Assembly (NCBI RefSeq): GCF_002583555.1
Contig: NZ_BEGX01000155.1
Span: forward strand, 119,453-183,452
Source of the DNA: Pseudonocardia sp. N23
GTDB lineage: Bacteria > Actinomycetota > Actinomycetes > Mycobacteriales > Pseudonocardiaceae
DNA: 64,000 bases
Direction of reading: 5' to 3'
A program made the translations under genes and the position numbers. Positions within the stretch are counted from its first letter, which is position 1; every line of letters begins with the position of its first letter. The notes beneath the pieces are model-generated. The model was not told where the DNA came from and ran no database searches. It saw only the letters and a list, made by a program, of their open reading frames with translations. This document shows, one piece after another, positions 16,079 through 24,076 of this stretch.

Positions 16079-16755
16079 CCCACGCGCGACGGCGCTTCGT
16101 GGTGAACGCACCCGACTGGGGCGAGGACCACCTCACCCTGGACGCGATCGTCGCCTACGCCGACGGCGAGCTCGCCGCAGGCGCGCACGCCCGGGCCGCC
16201 ATGCACGTCGCGCACTGTTCCGAGTGCGCCGACGAGGTCGTCGCCCAGGACCAGACGCGGCTGCTGCTGAGCTCGTCCTCGGCGCCCGCGATGCCGTCGT
16301 CGCTGCTGTCGTCGCTGTGCAACATCCCGCAGGTCGCCGACCTGCCCGAGGCTCCCGCAGGCCTCGCCGTGACCGCCGACGGCCAGCTCGTCTCGGTCAT
16401 GCGCCCGCTCGGCGGCACCGCCCCCGACCCGCGCCCGCCCGTCGCCGAGGTCCGTCTCGGGCACGGCCGCAGGCTGCGCATCGGTGCGGGTGTCGCGGTC
16501 AGCGGCCTCGCGCTCGGTGCGCTCGCCCTCGCGGCGCCGTCGGCGTCGCTCGACATCCCCGCCGTCGCCGCGAACGCGAACTCGCCCGCCCTGGGCTCCG
16601 CCGCGGCGCCTGCGGCCTTCGACGTGAATCTCGCGGGTCGCTCGGCCGTCGACCCCGCCGCGTCGACCGACCCGAACCTCGCCGACCTGGGCGACACCGA
16701 GGTCGGCTCCCGGCTCGCCGGCATGGCGCCGTCGTTCCTGCCGCCCTCGCGCTGA
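16075..16755 (+). CDS. rseA: anti-sigma-E factor RseA
   Basis: A 226-residue protein with a zinc-binding anti-sigma motif H44-x3-C48-x2-C51 (HVAHCSEC) in an N-terminal helical domain, which should sequester SigE in the cytoplasm. Unlike the 154-residue mycobacterial protein it continues into a hydrophobic helix at about residues 140-160 (GAGVAVSGLALGALALAAP) and a low-complexity outer tail, so here the anti-sigma factor seems membrane-anchored. The ATG overlaps the sigE stop and has GGAGG at 16063-16067. Release probably involves oxidation or proteolysis. Confidence 0.88.
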   Translation: MTHARRRFVVNAPDWGEDHLTLDAIVAYADGELAAGAHARAAMHVAHCSECADEVVAQDQTRLLLSSSSAPAMPSSLLSSLCNIPQVADLPEAPAGLAVTADGQLVSVMRPLGGTAPDPRPPVAEVRLGHGRRLRIGAGVAVSGLALGALALAAPSASLDIPAVAANANSPALGSAAAPAAFDVNLAGRSAVDPAASTDPNLADLGDTEVGSRLAGMAPSFLPPSR

Positions 16756-16834
16756 CCGCGGCTACGCGGACTTCACCACGGATCCGGCAGGCTGAGCGGC
16801 GTCCCTTCCGCACGATCCCAGGAGCCGGCCGGCG

Positions 16835-18472
16835 ATGACCGACGAGCACGACGGCGCCGATCCCGAGCCCGACTCCGGTTCCGGTACGCCCGGTACGTCG
16901 GCCGTCGAGGGATCGGGACGGCACCAGCGCGTCGAGCCCGCCGCTCCCGCGGCGCCTCCCGGTGGCGAGAGTGTGCCGCCGGTGCGATCCGACCCGCCCC
17001 GTCTCGCCCCGCGGCCGCTGGAACGCCCTTCCGTCGATCCCGGCGAGGCCGACGTGTTCGGCCGCCCCAGCGGCGTCGACGGCGGGTTCGCGCCGCCCCG
17101 CAACGGTTCCTCGGGCAACGGCCGCATCGCGACCGCCGTACCCCCGCCCGCCGCGCTCGCCGCCGCGTTCTCCCGCAGCCCCGGCGAGGGCACCGACCTG
17201 CAGCGCCCGCCGACGCCCGCGGGACCTGCGGGCGAACCCGGCGGCCCCGCGTTCTGGGACGACCCCGACGCCCCCGCCACCGCCGACCCCTGGCGCAACC
17301 CTGCCAGCCCGGTCCACCTCGGCGAACCCGCCCCCGGCGACGAGGAGAACCGGCCCACCCCCGCGCCCGGCGCCCGGCTCAGCGTCCGCGAGCTGCTCTT
17401 CGGCCGCCGCGTCCACCCCCGCGCACTCATCCTGCTGGCCGTGATCGCGCTGGCCGTCGGCGCGGTCGGCGGCATCGTCGGCCGGTTCACCGCCGACGGC
17501 GCCGAAGGTCTCACCGAGCCCGGCGCCACCCTGACCTCCACATCGGAGTCCAAGGAACGCCCGCCCGGCAGCGTCGCCGACATCGCCGCCCGCGTCCTGC
17601 CCGCCGTCGTCTCCATCGAGATCAAGGTCGGCGACCAGGGCGGCACCGGCTCCGGCGTCGTCATCGACGCGGCCGGCTACGTCCTCACCAACAACCACGT
17701 CGTGTCGCCCGCTGCCGCGGGCAACGGCGCGACGATCGAAGCCGTCTTCAGCAACGGACAGCGCGTCCCCGCCCGGATCGTCGGCCGCGACCCCAAGACC
17801 GACCTCGCCGTCATCAAGGTCGGTGTCGCCAACCCGACCGTCGCGCAGATCGGTTCCTCGTCCTCGCTCGCGGTGGGTGACGGCGTGCTCGCGATCGGCT
17901 CCCCGCTCGGGCTGGCCGGCACCGTCACCGACGGCATCGTCAGTGCCCTGAACCGACCGGTCCGCCTCGACGGCGGCGGCAGTGACACCAACGCCGTCAT
18001 CGACGCCATCCAGACCGACGCCGCCATCAACCCCGGCAACTCCGGCGGCCCGCTGGTCGACTCCACGGGCGCGGTCGTCGGCATCAACACCGCGATCCGC
18101 AGCCTCGGCCAGGGCGAGGGCGGCTCCATCGGCCTCGGCTTCGCCATCCCGATCGACGACGCCCGCCGCATCGCCGAGGCACTCATCCGCGACGGCTCGG
18201 TCAAGCACGCCGACCTGGGCGTCAACGCCAAGTCGGTCACCGACGGCACCACCGACGGCGCCCAGGTGCAGAACGTCGTGGCCGGTGGGGCGGCCGCCGC
18301 CGCGGGCATCGTCGAGGGCGACGTCATCCTCACGGTGGGGGAGCGGGCCATCGCCGGGGCCGACGAGCTCGTCGTCGCCGTGCGGGAGCTGGCGCCCGGG
18401 CAGAGCGTGCCGATCGAGATCGTCCGCGACGGCCGCCCGCTCACCGTCACCGCCGTCCTGGCCTCGGACTGA
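16835..18472 (+). CDS. htrA: HtrA-type membrane serine protease
   Basis: A 545-residue DegP/HtrA protease. Residues 1-190 are a proline-rich, probably disordered cytoplasmic region; a single transmembrane helix follows at about 197-216; then the trypsin-like domain with catalytic His288 (TNNHVV), Asp323 (KTDLAV) and Ser403 (NPGNSGGPLV); and a C-terminal PDZ domain (DLGVNAKSVT ... GIVEGDVILTVGERAI). It handles damaged exported proteins and belongs to the SigE regulon in mycobacteria. The CAGGAG ribosome site lies about 10 bases before the ATG. Confidence 0.94.
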   Translation: MTDEHDGADPEPDSGSGTPGTSAVEGSGRHQRVEPAAPAAPPGGESVPPVRSDPPRLAPRPLERPSVDPGEADVFGRPSGVDGGFAPPRNGSSGNGRIATAVPPPAALAAAFSRSPGEGTDLQRPPTPAGPAGEPGGPAFWDDPDAPATADPWRNPASPVHLGEPAPGDEENRPTPAPGARLSVRELLFGRRVHPRALILLAVIALAVGAVGGIVGRFTADGAEGLTEPGATLTSTSESKERPPGSVADIAARVLPAVVSIEIKVGDQGGTGSGVVIDAAGYVLTNNHVVSPAAAGNGATIEAVFSNGQRVPARIVGRDPKTDLAVIKVGVANPTVAQIGSSSSLAVGDGVLAIGSPLGLAGTVTDGIVSALNRPVRLDGGGSDTNAVIDAIQTDAAINPGNSGGPLVDSTGAVVGINTAIRSLGQGEGGSIGLGFAIPIDDARRIAEALIRDGSVKHADLGVNAKSVTDGTTDGAQVQNVVAGGAAAAAGIVEGDVILTVGERAIAGADELVVAVRELAPGQSVPIEIVRDGRPLTVTAVLASD

Positions 18473-18502
18473 CGGGCCCGGCGTCCGAGTAGCATCGGCG
18501 AC

Positions 18503-18946
18503 GTGTTCGACAGTGTCGGCTGGGGCGAGATCCTGGTGCTCGTCGTCGCCGGGCTGTTCATCCTCGGCCCCGAGCGGCTTCCCGGCGCCGCGGCGTGGCT
18601 GGGCCGCACCATCCGCCAGGTCCGCGAGTACGCCACCGGCGCCCGCGAACAGCTGCAGAAGGAGCTCGGCCCGGAGTTCGACGAGCTGCGCAAGCCGCTC
18701 GAGGACCTGCGCGGGCTGCGCGACTTCAACCCCCGCGCGGCGGTGAAGCGCACCCTGTTCGACGGCGGATCCTCGGACTTCGGCATCGACATGTCCAAGC
18801 CGCCCCTGCGAGGTGGCATCGACATGACCAAGCCCAACGGCCTCTCGGGCGCGAACGGCAACGGCAGCGGGTCCGGCCCCGAACGCCCGGCCGTGACGCC
18901 GCTGACCCCCGGCGAGCGCCCCCCGATCGACCCCGACGCGACCTGA
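18503..18946 (+). CDS. tatB: Sec-independent protein translocase subunit TatB
   Basis: A 147-residue protein starting MFDSVGWGEILVLVVAGLFI, with one short transmembrane helix, the conserved Glu and the FILGPERLP hinge, then an amphipathic helix (AAWLGRTIRQVREYATGARE). The rest is a charged tail with degenerate repeats of D-M-S/T-K-P. TatB recognises twin-arginine substrates with TatC, which is not in this window. The GTG at 18503 has TAGCAT (18490-18495) seven bases upstream and no ribosome site. It follows htrA by 30 bases as in mycobacteria. Confidence 0.93.
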   Translation: MFDSVGWGEILVLVVAGLFILGPERLPGAAAWLGRTIRQVREYATGAREQLQKELGPEFDELRKPLEDLRGLRDFNPRAAVKRTLFDGGSSDFGIDMSKPPLRGGIDMTKPNGLSGANGNGSGSGPERPAVTPLTPGERPPIDPDAT

Positions 18947-19085
18947 CCCGCGCCCGGCACGCACCGCCCCCCCCCGCGTTCCGACGTGTCACGGGTCGCG
19001 CCGGGACGTCCTCCCGGCACGACCGTGCGTGGGTGACCGGGCGGCAGCGGTCGGCCGACCCGCTCGGAGATGACCGACGGCCGAG

Positions 19086-19122
19086 CGTGTCGTCGGAGCG
19101 GCAACGCGACGCTGACGACACG
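19086..19122. repeat. inverted repeat, family C copy 1
   Basis: CGTGTCGTCGGAGCG at 19086-19100 pairs with CGCTGACGACACG at about 19110-19122, leaving a two-base bulge. It lies between convergent tatB and the amidase gene and could act as a bidirectional terminator. A second copy follows 22 bases later. Confidence 0.75.
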
Positions 19123-19143
19123 TTCGAGAACGGCGAGCCCGGC

Positions 19144-19186
19144 GAACGTGTCGTCGGAGCGGGACGACAGCGCTGAGGACACGTTC
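19144..19186. repeat. inverted repeat, family C copy 2
   Basis: GAACGTGTCGTCGGAGCG (19144-19161) pairs with CGCTGAGGACACGTTC (19171-19186). It shares 15 bases with the copy at 19086 and its ends with the copy at 37593. Same convergent intergenic space. Confidence 0.78.
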
Positions 19187-19220
19187 GCCGGCCGGCCCGG
19201 GCCGGGTCGGGCCGGGCGGC

Positions 19221-20627
19221 TCAGCCCAGCAGGGGTGGGCGGCGGCGGTGGTGGTCGGTGGCCTGCTCGAAGGCGTGGGCGGCGGCCAGCACGCGCGGGT
19301 CGGTGTGGCGGGGGCCGACGATCTGCAGGCCGATCGGCAGCCCGGCCGCGGTGAACCCGCACGGCACGCTGGCGGCAGGCTGCTGGGTCATGTTGAACGG
19401 GTAGGTGAAGGGCGTCCAGGTCGTCCAGCGCCGCCCGTCGGGCGACTCCCTGCCCGCCCCGAATGCCGCGATGGGCAGCGTCGGCGTCAGCAGCAGGTCG
19501 TAGCGCTGGTGGAACGCGCCCATCAGCGTCCCGAGGTCGTTGCGGACGGCCATCGCCGTCAGGTACTCGATCGCGGTGTAGCGGGCGCCCTGCTCGGCGA
19601 TCTCGACGAGGCCGGGGTCCATCCGCGAGCGGGCGTCGGCGTCGAGGGCCTCCACCGACTTCGCCGCCCCCGCGAACCAGAGCGTCTCGAAGGACTCGAC
19701 CGGGTCGGCGAACCCGGGGTCGGCGTGCTCGACGGTGGCCCCGAGCGTCGCGAAGACGGCGGCGGCGGCCTCGACGGCGGCGCGCACCTCGTCGTCGACG
19801 TCGGCGAAGCCGAGGGTCGGGCTGACGGCGATCCGCAGCCCGGCGACGCCGTCGCCCAGTGCGGCGGTGCAGGTGCGCGGCGGGGCGTCGAGGGCCCAGG
19901 CGTCGCGGGCGTCGAAGCCGGAGACGACGTCGAGCAGCAGTGCGGCGTCGGCAACGGTGCGGGTCATGGGGCCGACGTGGGCGAGCGTGCCGAAGGGGCT
20001 GGCGGGGTGGTGGGGGACACGGCCGTAGGTGGGCTTGTGCGCGACGGTGCCGGTGAACCCGGCGGGGATGCGGACGGAGCCGCCGCCGTCGGTACCCAGC
20101 GACAGCGCGCCCATGCCGAGCCCGACGGCCGTCGCGCTGCCGCCCGACGAGCCGCCGGCGGTGAGCGTGGGGTCCCACGGGTTGCCGGTGACGCCGGTGA
20201 GCGGGGAGTCGGTGACGCCCTTCCAGGCGAGCTCGGGGGTGGTGGTCTTGCCGATCAGGACGGCGCCCTGTTCGCGGACGCGGGCCACGGGCGGGCCGTC
20301 GACGTCCCCGGGGGCCGGGTCGGTGGTGGTGGAGCCGCGGCGGGTGGGCCAGCCCGTCGTCAGCAGGATGTCCTTGATCGAGGTGGGGACGCCGTCGAGC
20401 ACGCCGCGCGGGGTGCCGCGGCGCCAGCGTTCCTCGGACTCCTGCGCGTCGGCGAGCGCGCCCGCCTCGTCGACGAGGCAGAAGGCGTTGACGTGCCCGT
20501 CGAGCCGGGCGATCCGGTCCAGGGTGTCGCGGGTGGCTTCGACGGGGGAGAGCCCGCCCGTGCGGTACGCGGTGAGCAGCTCGGTGGCCGAAAGGTCGGC
20601 AGTGCTCTGACCTGCAGGAACGGGCAC
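19221..20627 (-). CDS. amidase signature family amidohydrolase
   Basis: A 468-residue amidase signature enzyme with the Ser-cisSer-Lys triad: Lys85 (SIKDIL), Ser160 in the GGSSGGSA loop and nucleophile Ser184 in GTDGGGSVRIPAG. It hydrolyses an amide; the substrate is unknown. I chose GTG 20627 because AGAGGATCAC (20640-20631, minus strand) is a good ribosome site; the longer in-frame ATG would begin inside the operator. It is divergent from the DUF3830 gene and shares a control region with it, so it is probably the first enzyme of the adjacent module. Confidence 0.9.
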   Translation of the reverse strand: MPVPAGQSTADLSATELLTAYRTGGLSPVEATRDTLDRIARLDGHVNAFCLVDEAGALADAQESEERWRRGTPRGVLDGVPTSIKDILLTTGWPTRRGSTTTDPAPGDVDGPPVARVREQGAVLIGKTTTPELAWKGVTDSPLTGVTGNPWDPTLTAGGSSGGSATAVGLGMGALSLGTDGGGSVRIPAGFTGTVAHKPTYGRVPHHPASPFGTLAHVGPMTRTVADAALLLDVVSGFDARDAWALDAPPRTCTAALGDGVAGLRIAVSPTLGFADVDDEVRAAVEAAAAVFATLGATVEHADPGFADPVESFETLWFAGAAKSVEALDADARSRMDPGLVEIAEQGARYTAIEYLTAMAVRNDLGTLMGAFHQRYDLLLTPTLPIAAFGAGRESPDGRRWTTWTPFTYPFNMTQQPAASVPCGFTAAGLPIGLQIVGPRHTDPRVLAAAHAFEQATDHHRRRPPLLG

Positions 20628-20659
20628 GCAGTGATCCTCTCGGGGTGGAGCGGACGGCA

Positions 20660-20698
20660 TTGACACGCTAGGAAGCGCTCGTATGATTGTCAACAATC
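20660..20698. promoter_or_regulatory. overlapping divergent promoters with palindromic operator
   Basis: Plus strand: TTGACA (20660-20665), 16-base spacer, TATGAT (20682-20687), a near-perfect housekeeping promoter for the DUF3830 operon. Minus strand: TTGACA (20693-20688), 17-base spacer and TAGCGT near 20670-20665, serving the amidase gene. The two promoters interlock. Confidence 0.75.
20685..20698. promoter_or_regulatory. GntR/FCD-type operator 1
   Basis: GATTGT-CA-ACAATC is an inverted repeat with 6-base arms. It covers the plus-strand -10 region and the minus-strand -35 hexamer, so a bound repressor would block both directions. The same arms recur at 22086-22099. TTGTNNACAA-like sites are typical of FadR/FCD-type GntR regulators, and such a gene lies at 22839. 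Confidence 0.75.
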
Positions 20699-20755
20699 CG
20701 CGGCGTTGCGGCCGGTCCGGCGCTTCTTCCCACCATCCAGTGCGGGGTGATCGTG

Positions 20756-21271
20756 TTGTCCAGGTTCATCAAGATCGAACTCCAGAAGCGGGGCGTGTCC
20801 TGCGTCGCGGAGCTTCTCGAGAAGGAGGCGCCGCGCACCTCGGCAGCCGTCTGGGAGGCGCTCGGCCAGGGCGAGCTCGGGGGCGAGGCCCAGCACGCCA
20901 AGTATGCGCGCAACGAGGTCTACACGATGGTCCCGCGCTTCGGCGAGGAGATCGGCCAGGAGAACCCGACCGTCACCCCCATTCCCGGCGACGTCGTCCT
21001 GTTCTCGTTCCCCGGCGGCATGCTCGACAAGTCGTTCAAGGTCGACCAGGGCATCGACCACCTGCCGGGCGTCATCGACCTGGCGATCTTCTACGGACGT
21101 AACAACCTGTTGATCAACGGCGACGTCGGTTGGGTACCGGGCAACGTCTACGCGTCGATCGTCGAGGGTCTCGACGTGATGGCGGAGGCGTGCCACGACG
21201 TATGGCGGTCGGGGAGCGTCGGGGAACGCCTGGTGTACTCACGCATCACGGACCGACCGGGTCCACACTGA
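20756..21271 (+). CDS. DUF3830 family protein (cyclophilin-like fold)
   Basis: About 171 residues, beginning SRFIKIELQKRGVSCVAELL, with EAPRTSAAVWEAL, EAQHAKYARNEVY, PGDVVLFSFPGG and DLAIFYGRNNLL. This matches the DUF3830 pattern, a small beta-barrel predicted to resemble cyclophilins. DUF3830 genes often stand beside racemase, amidase or transporter genes; no activity is established to my knowledge. The start is uncertain: TTG 20756 has GGGGTG six bases upstream, and GTG at 20753 or 20747 are alternatives. It heads the operon with the two racemase-like genes and the GntR gene. Confidence 0.78.
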   Translation: MSRFIKIELQKRGVSCVAELLEKEAPRTSAAVWEALGQGELGGEAQHAKYARNEVYTMVPRFGEEIGQENPTVTPIPGDVVLFSFPGGMLDKSFKVDQGIDHLPGVIDLAIFYGRNNLLINGDVGWVPGNVYASIVEGLDVMAEACHDVWRSGSVGERLVYSRITDRPGPH

Positions 21272-21297
21272 CCGTCTGCTGATCGAAGGGGGCGCGC

Positions 21298-22065
21298 ATG
21301 CCCACCGAGCCCTCCGTCGGACTCACCGGCTGCGCCGCCTCGGACGATCAGCCCGGGATCGGCGTCGTCGCGCCGTTCGACTTCGCGCTCGACCGCGAGC
21401 TGTGGCGGTGGGCCCCGGACGACGTCTCGCTCTACCTGACCCGGCTCCCGTTCTTCACGACGCCCGTGACCGTGGAGATGGCCGTCGCGATCGGGGACCG
21501 GCGGGCGCTGCGCCGCGCGACACGCGACGTCCTGACCCCGCGGCCGGGTGTCGTGACGTTCGCATGCACGTCGGGAAGCTTCGTCAGCGGTGCGACCGGT
21601 GAGTTCGTGCTGCGCCGGACGATGCTCGAGGCGGGCGCGCCCACGGTGTCGACGACGTCGGGTGCGCTGGTGGAGGCCCTGCAGCTGCTCGGCATCCGGC
21701 GCCTGGCCGTCGCCACCCCCTACATCGACGCCGTCACCGACCGGCTCGCGTCGTTCCTCGGCGAGCACGAGGTGGAGACGGTCGCGCGGCAGGGCCTGGG
21801 CCTGCTCGGCAACATCTGGCGCGTCAGCTACGACGAGGTCGTCCAGATCGTGCGGGCCGTCGACCGGCCCGACGCCGAGGCGCTGTTCATCAGCTGCACC
21901 AACCTGCCGACCTACGACGTCATCGACCCGCTCGAGCAGGCCCTCGGCAAGCCCGTGATCACCGCGAACCAGGTGACGATGTGGGCCGCGCTGCGCGCCA
22001 TCGGCCGGGCGGCGATCGGCGGCGGGGCGCTGCTCGCCGAACAGCAGCGGCTGTCAGTGGCTTGA
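21298..22065 (+). CDS. maleate isomerase / arylmalonate decarboxylase-like protein 1
   Basis: A 255-residue member of the Asp/Glu racemase superfamily, maleate cis-trans isomerase/AMDase branch. Two catalytic-type cysteines are present, Cys90 in ACTSGSF and Cys200 in SCTNLPT, as in maleate isomerase and the racemases, whereas classical AMDase keeps only the second. The C-terminal GKPVITANQVTMWAALR is characteristic. It probably isomerises or racemises a small carboxylate. The start ATG has GAAGGGGG about 8 bases upstream. It sits 26 bases after the DUF3830 gene. Confidence 0.85.
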   Translation: MPTEPSVGLTGCAASDDQPGIGVVAPFDFALDRELWRWAPDDVSLYLTRLPFFTTPVTVEMAVAIGDRRALRRATRDVLTPRPGVVTFACTSGSFVSGATGEFVLRRTMLEAGAPTVSTTSGALVEALQLLGIRRLAVATPYIDAVTDRLASFLGEHEVETVARQGLGLLGNIWRVSYDEVVQIVRAVDRPDAEALFISCTNLPTYDVIDPLEQALGKPVITANQVTMWAALRAIGRAAIGGGALLAEQQRLSVA

Positions 22066-22099
22066 CCCGGGCCCCACGTTTGTAGGATTGTCGACAATC
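22062..22099 (+). promoter_or_regulatory. promoter with GntR/FCD-type operator 2
   Basis: TTGACC (22062-22067) and TAGGAT (22083-22088) form a possible internal promoter with a short 15-base spacer. GATTGTCGACAATC (22086-22099) is a perfect 14-base palindrome overlapping the -10 hexamer and abutting the ATG at 22100. Its arms are identical to operator 1. A transcript from here would be nearly leaderless. Confidence 0.7.
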
Positions 22100-22825
22100 A
22101 TGAGCACCACCGTCGGAATCCTGTACCCGGGTTACTCGGCCGAGGACGACTACCCACGCGCCGAGGCCCTCCTCGGCGACGGCAGCAGGCTCCCGCTCGT
22201 CCACACCGAGATGCGCGAGGACGCCCACCGCGTCGACGCTCTCCTCGACATCGGGGGCGACGACGTCCTCGCCACCGGCGCGGCCCAGGTCGCCGCGCAG
22301 GCCGGACCGCTCGACTCCATCGTCTGGGCCTGCACGTCGGGCAGCTTCGTCTTCGGCTGGGACGGCGCCGCCGCCCAGGTCGCCGCCCTGCAGGAGGTCG
22401 CGGGCGTCCCCGCCTCCAGCACCTCGTTCGCCTTCGTCGACGCCTGCCGCCGCCTCGGCATCACCCGCGTCGCCGTCGGCGCCACCTACCCCGACGACGT
22501 CGCCGAGCGTTTCGTCGAGTTCCTCGGCAAGGCCGGCATCACCGTCCTGTCCCTGTCGGCGCGTGGGATCATCACCGCGGCCGAGGTCGGCACCCTGCCC
22601 GGCGACCTCGTCCTCGACCTCGCCGCCGCCGCCGACCACGCCGACGCCCAGGCCGTACTGCTGCCCGACACCGCGCTGCACACCGTCGACCTGCTCGACC
22701 GCCTCGACGCACGCGTCGGCAAGCCGGTGCTCACCGCCAACCAGGTCAGCATCTGGCAGGGACTGCGGCTCGCCGGCTCCTCCCGCGCCCGGACCGGGCT
22801 CGGCACACTCTTCGCGGCGGACTGA
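22100..22825 (+). CDS. maleate isomerase / arylmalonate decarboxylase-like protein 2, lacking second Cys
   Basis: A 241-residue paralogue of the preceding gene product. Cys78 is kept in ACTSGSF, but the second catalytic position is Asp190 (LLPDTALHT aligned with FISCTNLPT in protein 1), while GKPVLTANQVSIWQGLR is intact. So it has only the first-half cysteine, the opposite of classical arylmalonate decarboxylase. It may be a decarboxylase or isomerase of altered chemistry, or a non-catalytic partner of protein 1. The ATG directly follows operator 2. Followed 13 bases later by its probable regulator. Confidence 0.8.
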   Translation: MSTTVGILYPGYSAEDDYPRAEALLGDGSRLPLVHTEMREDAHRVDALLDIGGDDVLATGAAQVAAQAGPLDSIVWACTSGSFVFGWDGAAAQVAALQEVAGVPASSTSFAFVDACRRLGITRVAVGATYPDDVAERFVEFLGKAGITVLSLSARGIITAAEVGTLPGDLVLDLAAAADHADAQAVLLPDTALHTVDLLDRLDARVGKPVLTANQVSIWQGLRLAGSSRARTGLGTLFAAD

Positions 22826-22838
22826 CCAAGGAGACGCG

Positions 22839-23570
22839 GTGGAGCTGGACCTCGACGACCTCGAACCCGTGAGCCGGCGCTCCACCGCGGCCATCGTCGC
22901 CGACCGGCTGCGCCGAGCCGTCATGCGCGGCACCTTCCCGCCCGGCGCCCAGCTCGGCGAGGTCGAGCTCGCCGCCCGCCTCGGCGTCAGTCGCGGCCCC
23001 CTGCGCGAAGCCATGCAGCGCCTCGTCGCCGAAGGCCTGGTCCGCAGCGAACGGCACCGTGGCCTGTTCGTCCGCGATCTCACCGCCGCCGACGTCCGCG
23101 ACGTCTACACCGCCCGCAACGCCGTCGAACGCGCCGCCGGCCTGCTGATCCTCGGCGGCGACCGCACCGAGGCCGTCGCCGTCCTCACCACGGCGCTCGC
23201 CGAGATGGAGGGCGCGGCCGCGGCGGGCGACGCCGTCGCCCTCGCCGACGCCGACCACCGGTTCCACCACGAGCTCGTCGCCGCCTCCGGCAGCCCGCGG
23301 CTGCGGCGGATGGCCGACACCCTGCTCGTCGAGACCCGGATGTGCCTCACGGCGCTGCAGGACAACCCGCCCCCGCCCGCGGAGCTGGTCGCCGACCACC
23401 GCGCCCTGCGCGACGCCGTGCGCGACGGCGACGCGGACCGCCTCGTCGCGACCCTGCAGGCCCACATGGCCGACGCCGTTGCCCGCATCCTCGACGTCGC
23501 CCCGGTCACCGTGGCCGGACCGGCCCCCGACGTCCCCGACGACCCGCCCCCACCCGCCGGCGCGGCCTGA
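22839..23570 (+). CDS. GntR-family regulator, FCD domain
   Basis: A 243-residue FadR-subfamily regulator. The N-terminal winged helix reads GAQLGEVELAARLGVSRGPL ... VAEGLVRSERHRGLFV. The C-terminal FCD domain has metal-ligand candidates in DADHRFHHELV, DHRALRDAV and the final AHMADAV helix, implying a small carboxylate effector bound through a metal. AAGGAG (22828-22832) precedes the GTG. Its position as last gene of the operon and the two identical-arm palindromes at 20685 and 22086 suggest that it represses both promoters. Confidence 0.87.
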   Translation: MELDLDDLEPVSRRSTAAIVADRLRRAVMRGTFPPGAQLGEVELAARLGVSRGPLREAMQRLVAEGLVRSERHRGLFVRDLTAADVRDVYTARNAVERAAGLLILGGDRTEAVAVLTTALAEMEGAAAAGDAVALADADHRFHHELVAASGSPRLRRMADTLLVETRMCLTALQDNPPPPAELVADHRALRDAVRDGDADRLVATLQAHMADAVARILDVAPVTVAGPAPDVPDDPPPPAGAA

Positions 23571-24076
23571 CCCGTGAGTGACTCCGGTGCGTCGAACGGC
23601 CCTGGTCGTTGCGGCGTACCGGCGTGACAATCGTGTGTCCGGACTGCTCGAGGCCGGAGGCGCCGTGTTCCGGACCAGGGGGCCATCGGGCGAAGGCGGC
23701 GACGCGCCGAAGGGCCCGCGGCGAGAGCCTCGGCCGCCGGCAGGACAGCGCCGGGCTCGATGTCCGGGGCCGGGGACGATCGGGCTCGGCGTCCACGGCG
23801 TCCACGGCGTCCACCTCGTCCGCGACGTCGTCGTCCGGGGCGGCAGCACCCCGACCACGGACCCGACCGACCCGGACGAGCTCGGCCCGGACATCCTCGC
23901 CGTCGAGTACCCACCTACCGGCTGGTGAACGCCGGGATCCCGTCCGCCCGACACCGGGGTTCGTGAGTGGTGATGGTCGCCCCAGCGACCATCACCACTC
24001 ACGGGTTGTGCCGGCGCACACGTCTCGGCGCGTTCGTTGCGCATTGCACACTAACGTCGGCATCCGTGACGGAGCG
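23571..24076. other. gene-poor stretch, possible decayed coding sequence
   Basis: About 500 bases without a convincing gene. A plus-strand frame from 23578 to 23928 stays open, but its N-terminal half is arginine/proline-rich and looks non-coding. The last 45 residues (LVRDVVVRGGS ... ELGPDILAVEYPPTGW) look more protein-like, so a gene remnant is possible; I do not recognise the family. Three 9-base repeats of GGCGTCCAC lie at about 23788-23814. A perfect hairpin at 23962-24003 lies near its end. Confidence 0.4.
23962..24003. repeat. perfect inverted repeat, family D
   Basis: CGTGAGTGGTGATGGTCGC (23962-23980) and its exact complement (23985-24003) form a 19-base perfect stem with the 4-base loop CCCA. 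It lies 73 bases before the AEC transporter start, in a tandem (+/+) context. CGTGAGTG also occurs at 23573 just after the GntR stop. Confidence 0.85.

Noticed and set aside
16499..18964. 821-residue minus-strand frame
   Set aside because: Antisense shadow of rseA, htrA and tatB with Gly/Asp/Val repeats typical of reversed GC-rich coding DNA.
20612..20630. TGCAGGAACGGGCAC-like stretch in the amidase 5' end as another family A repeat
   Set aside because: Only one short arm is similar, it lies inside coding sequence and no complementary arm exists. Probably chance.
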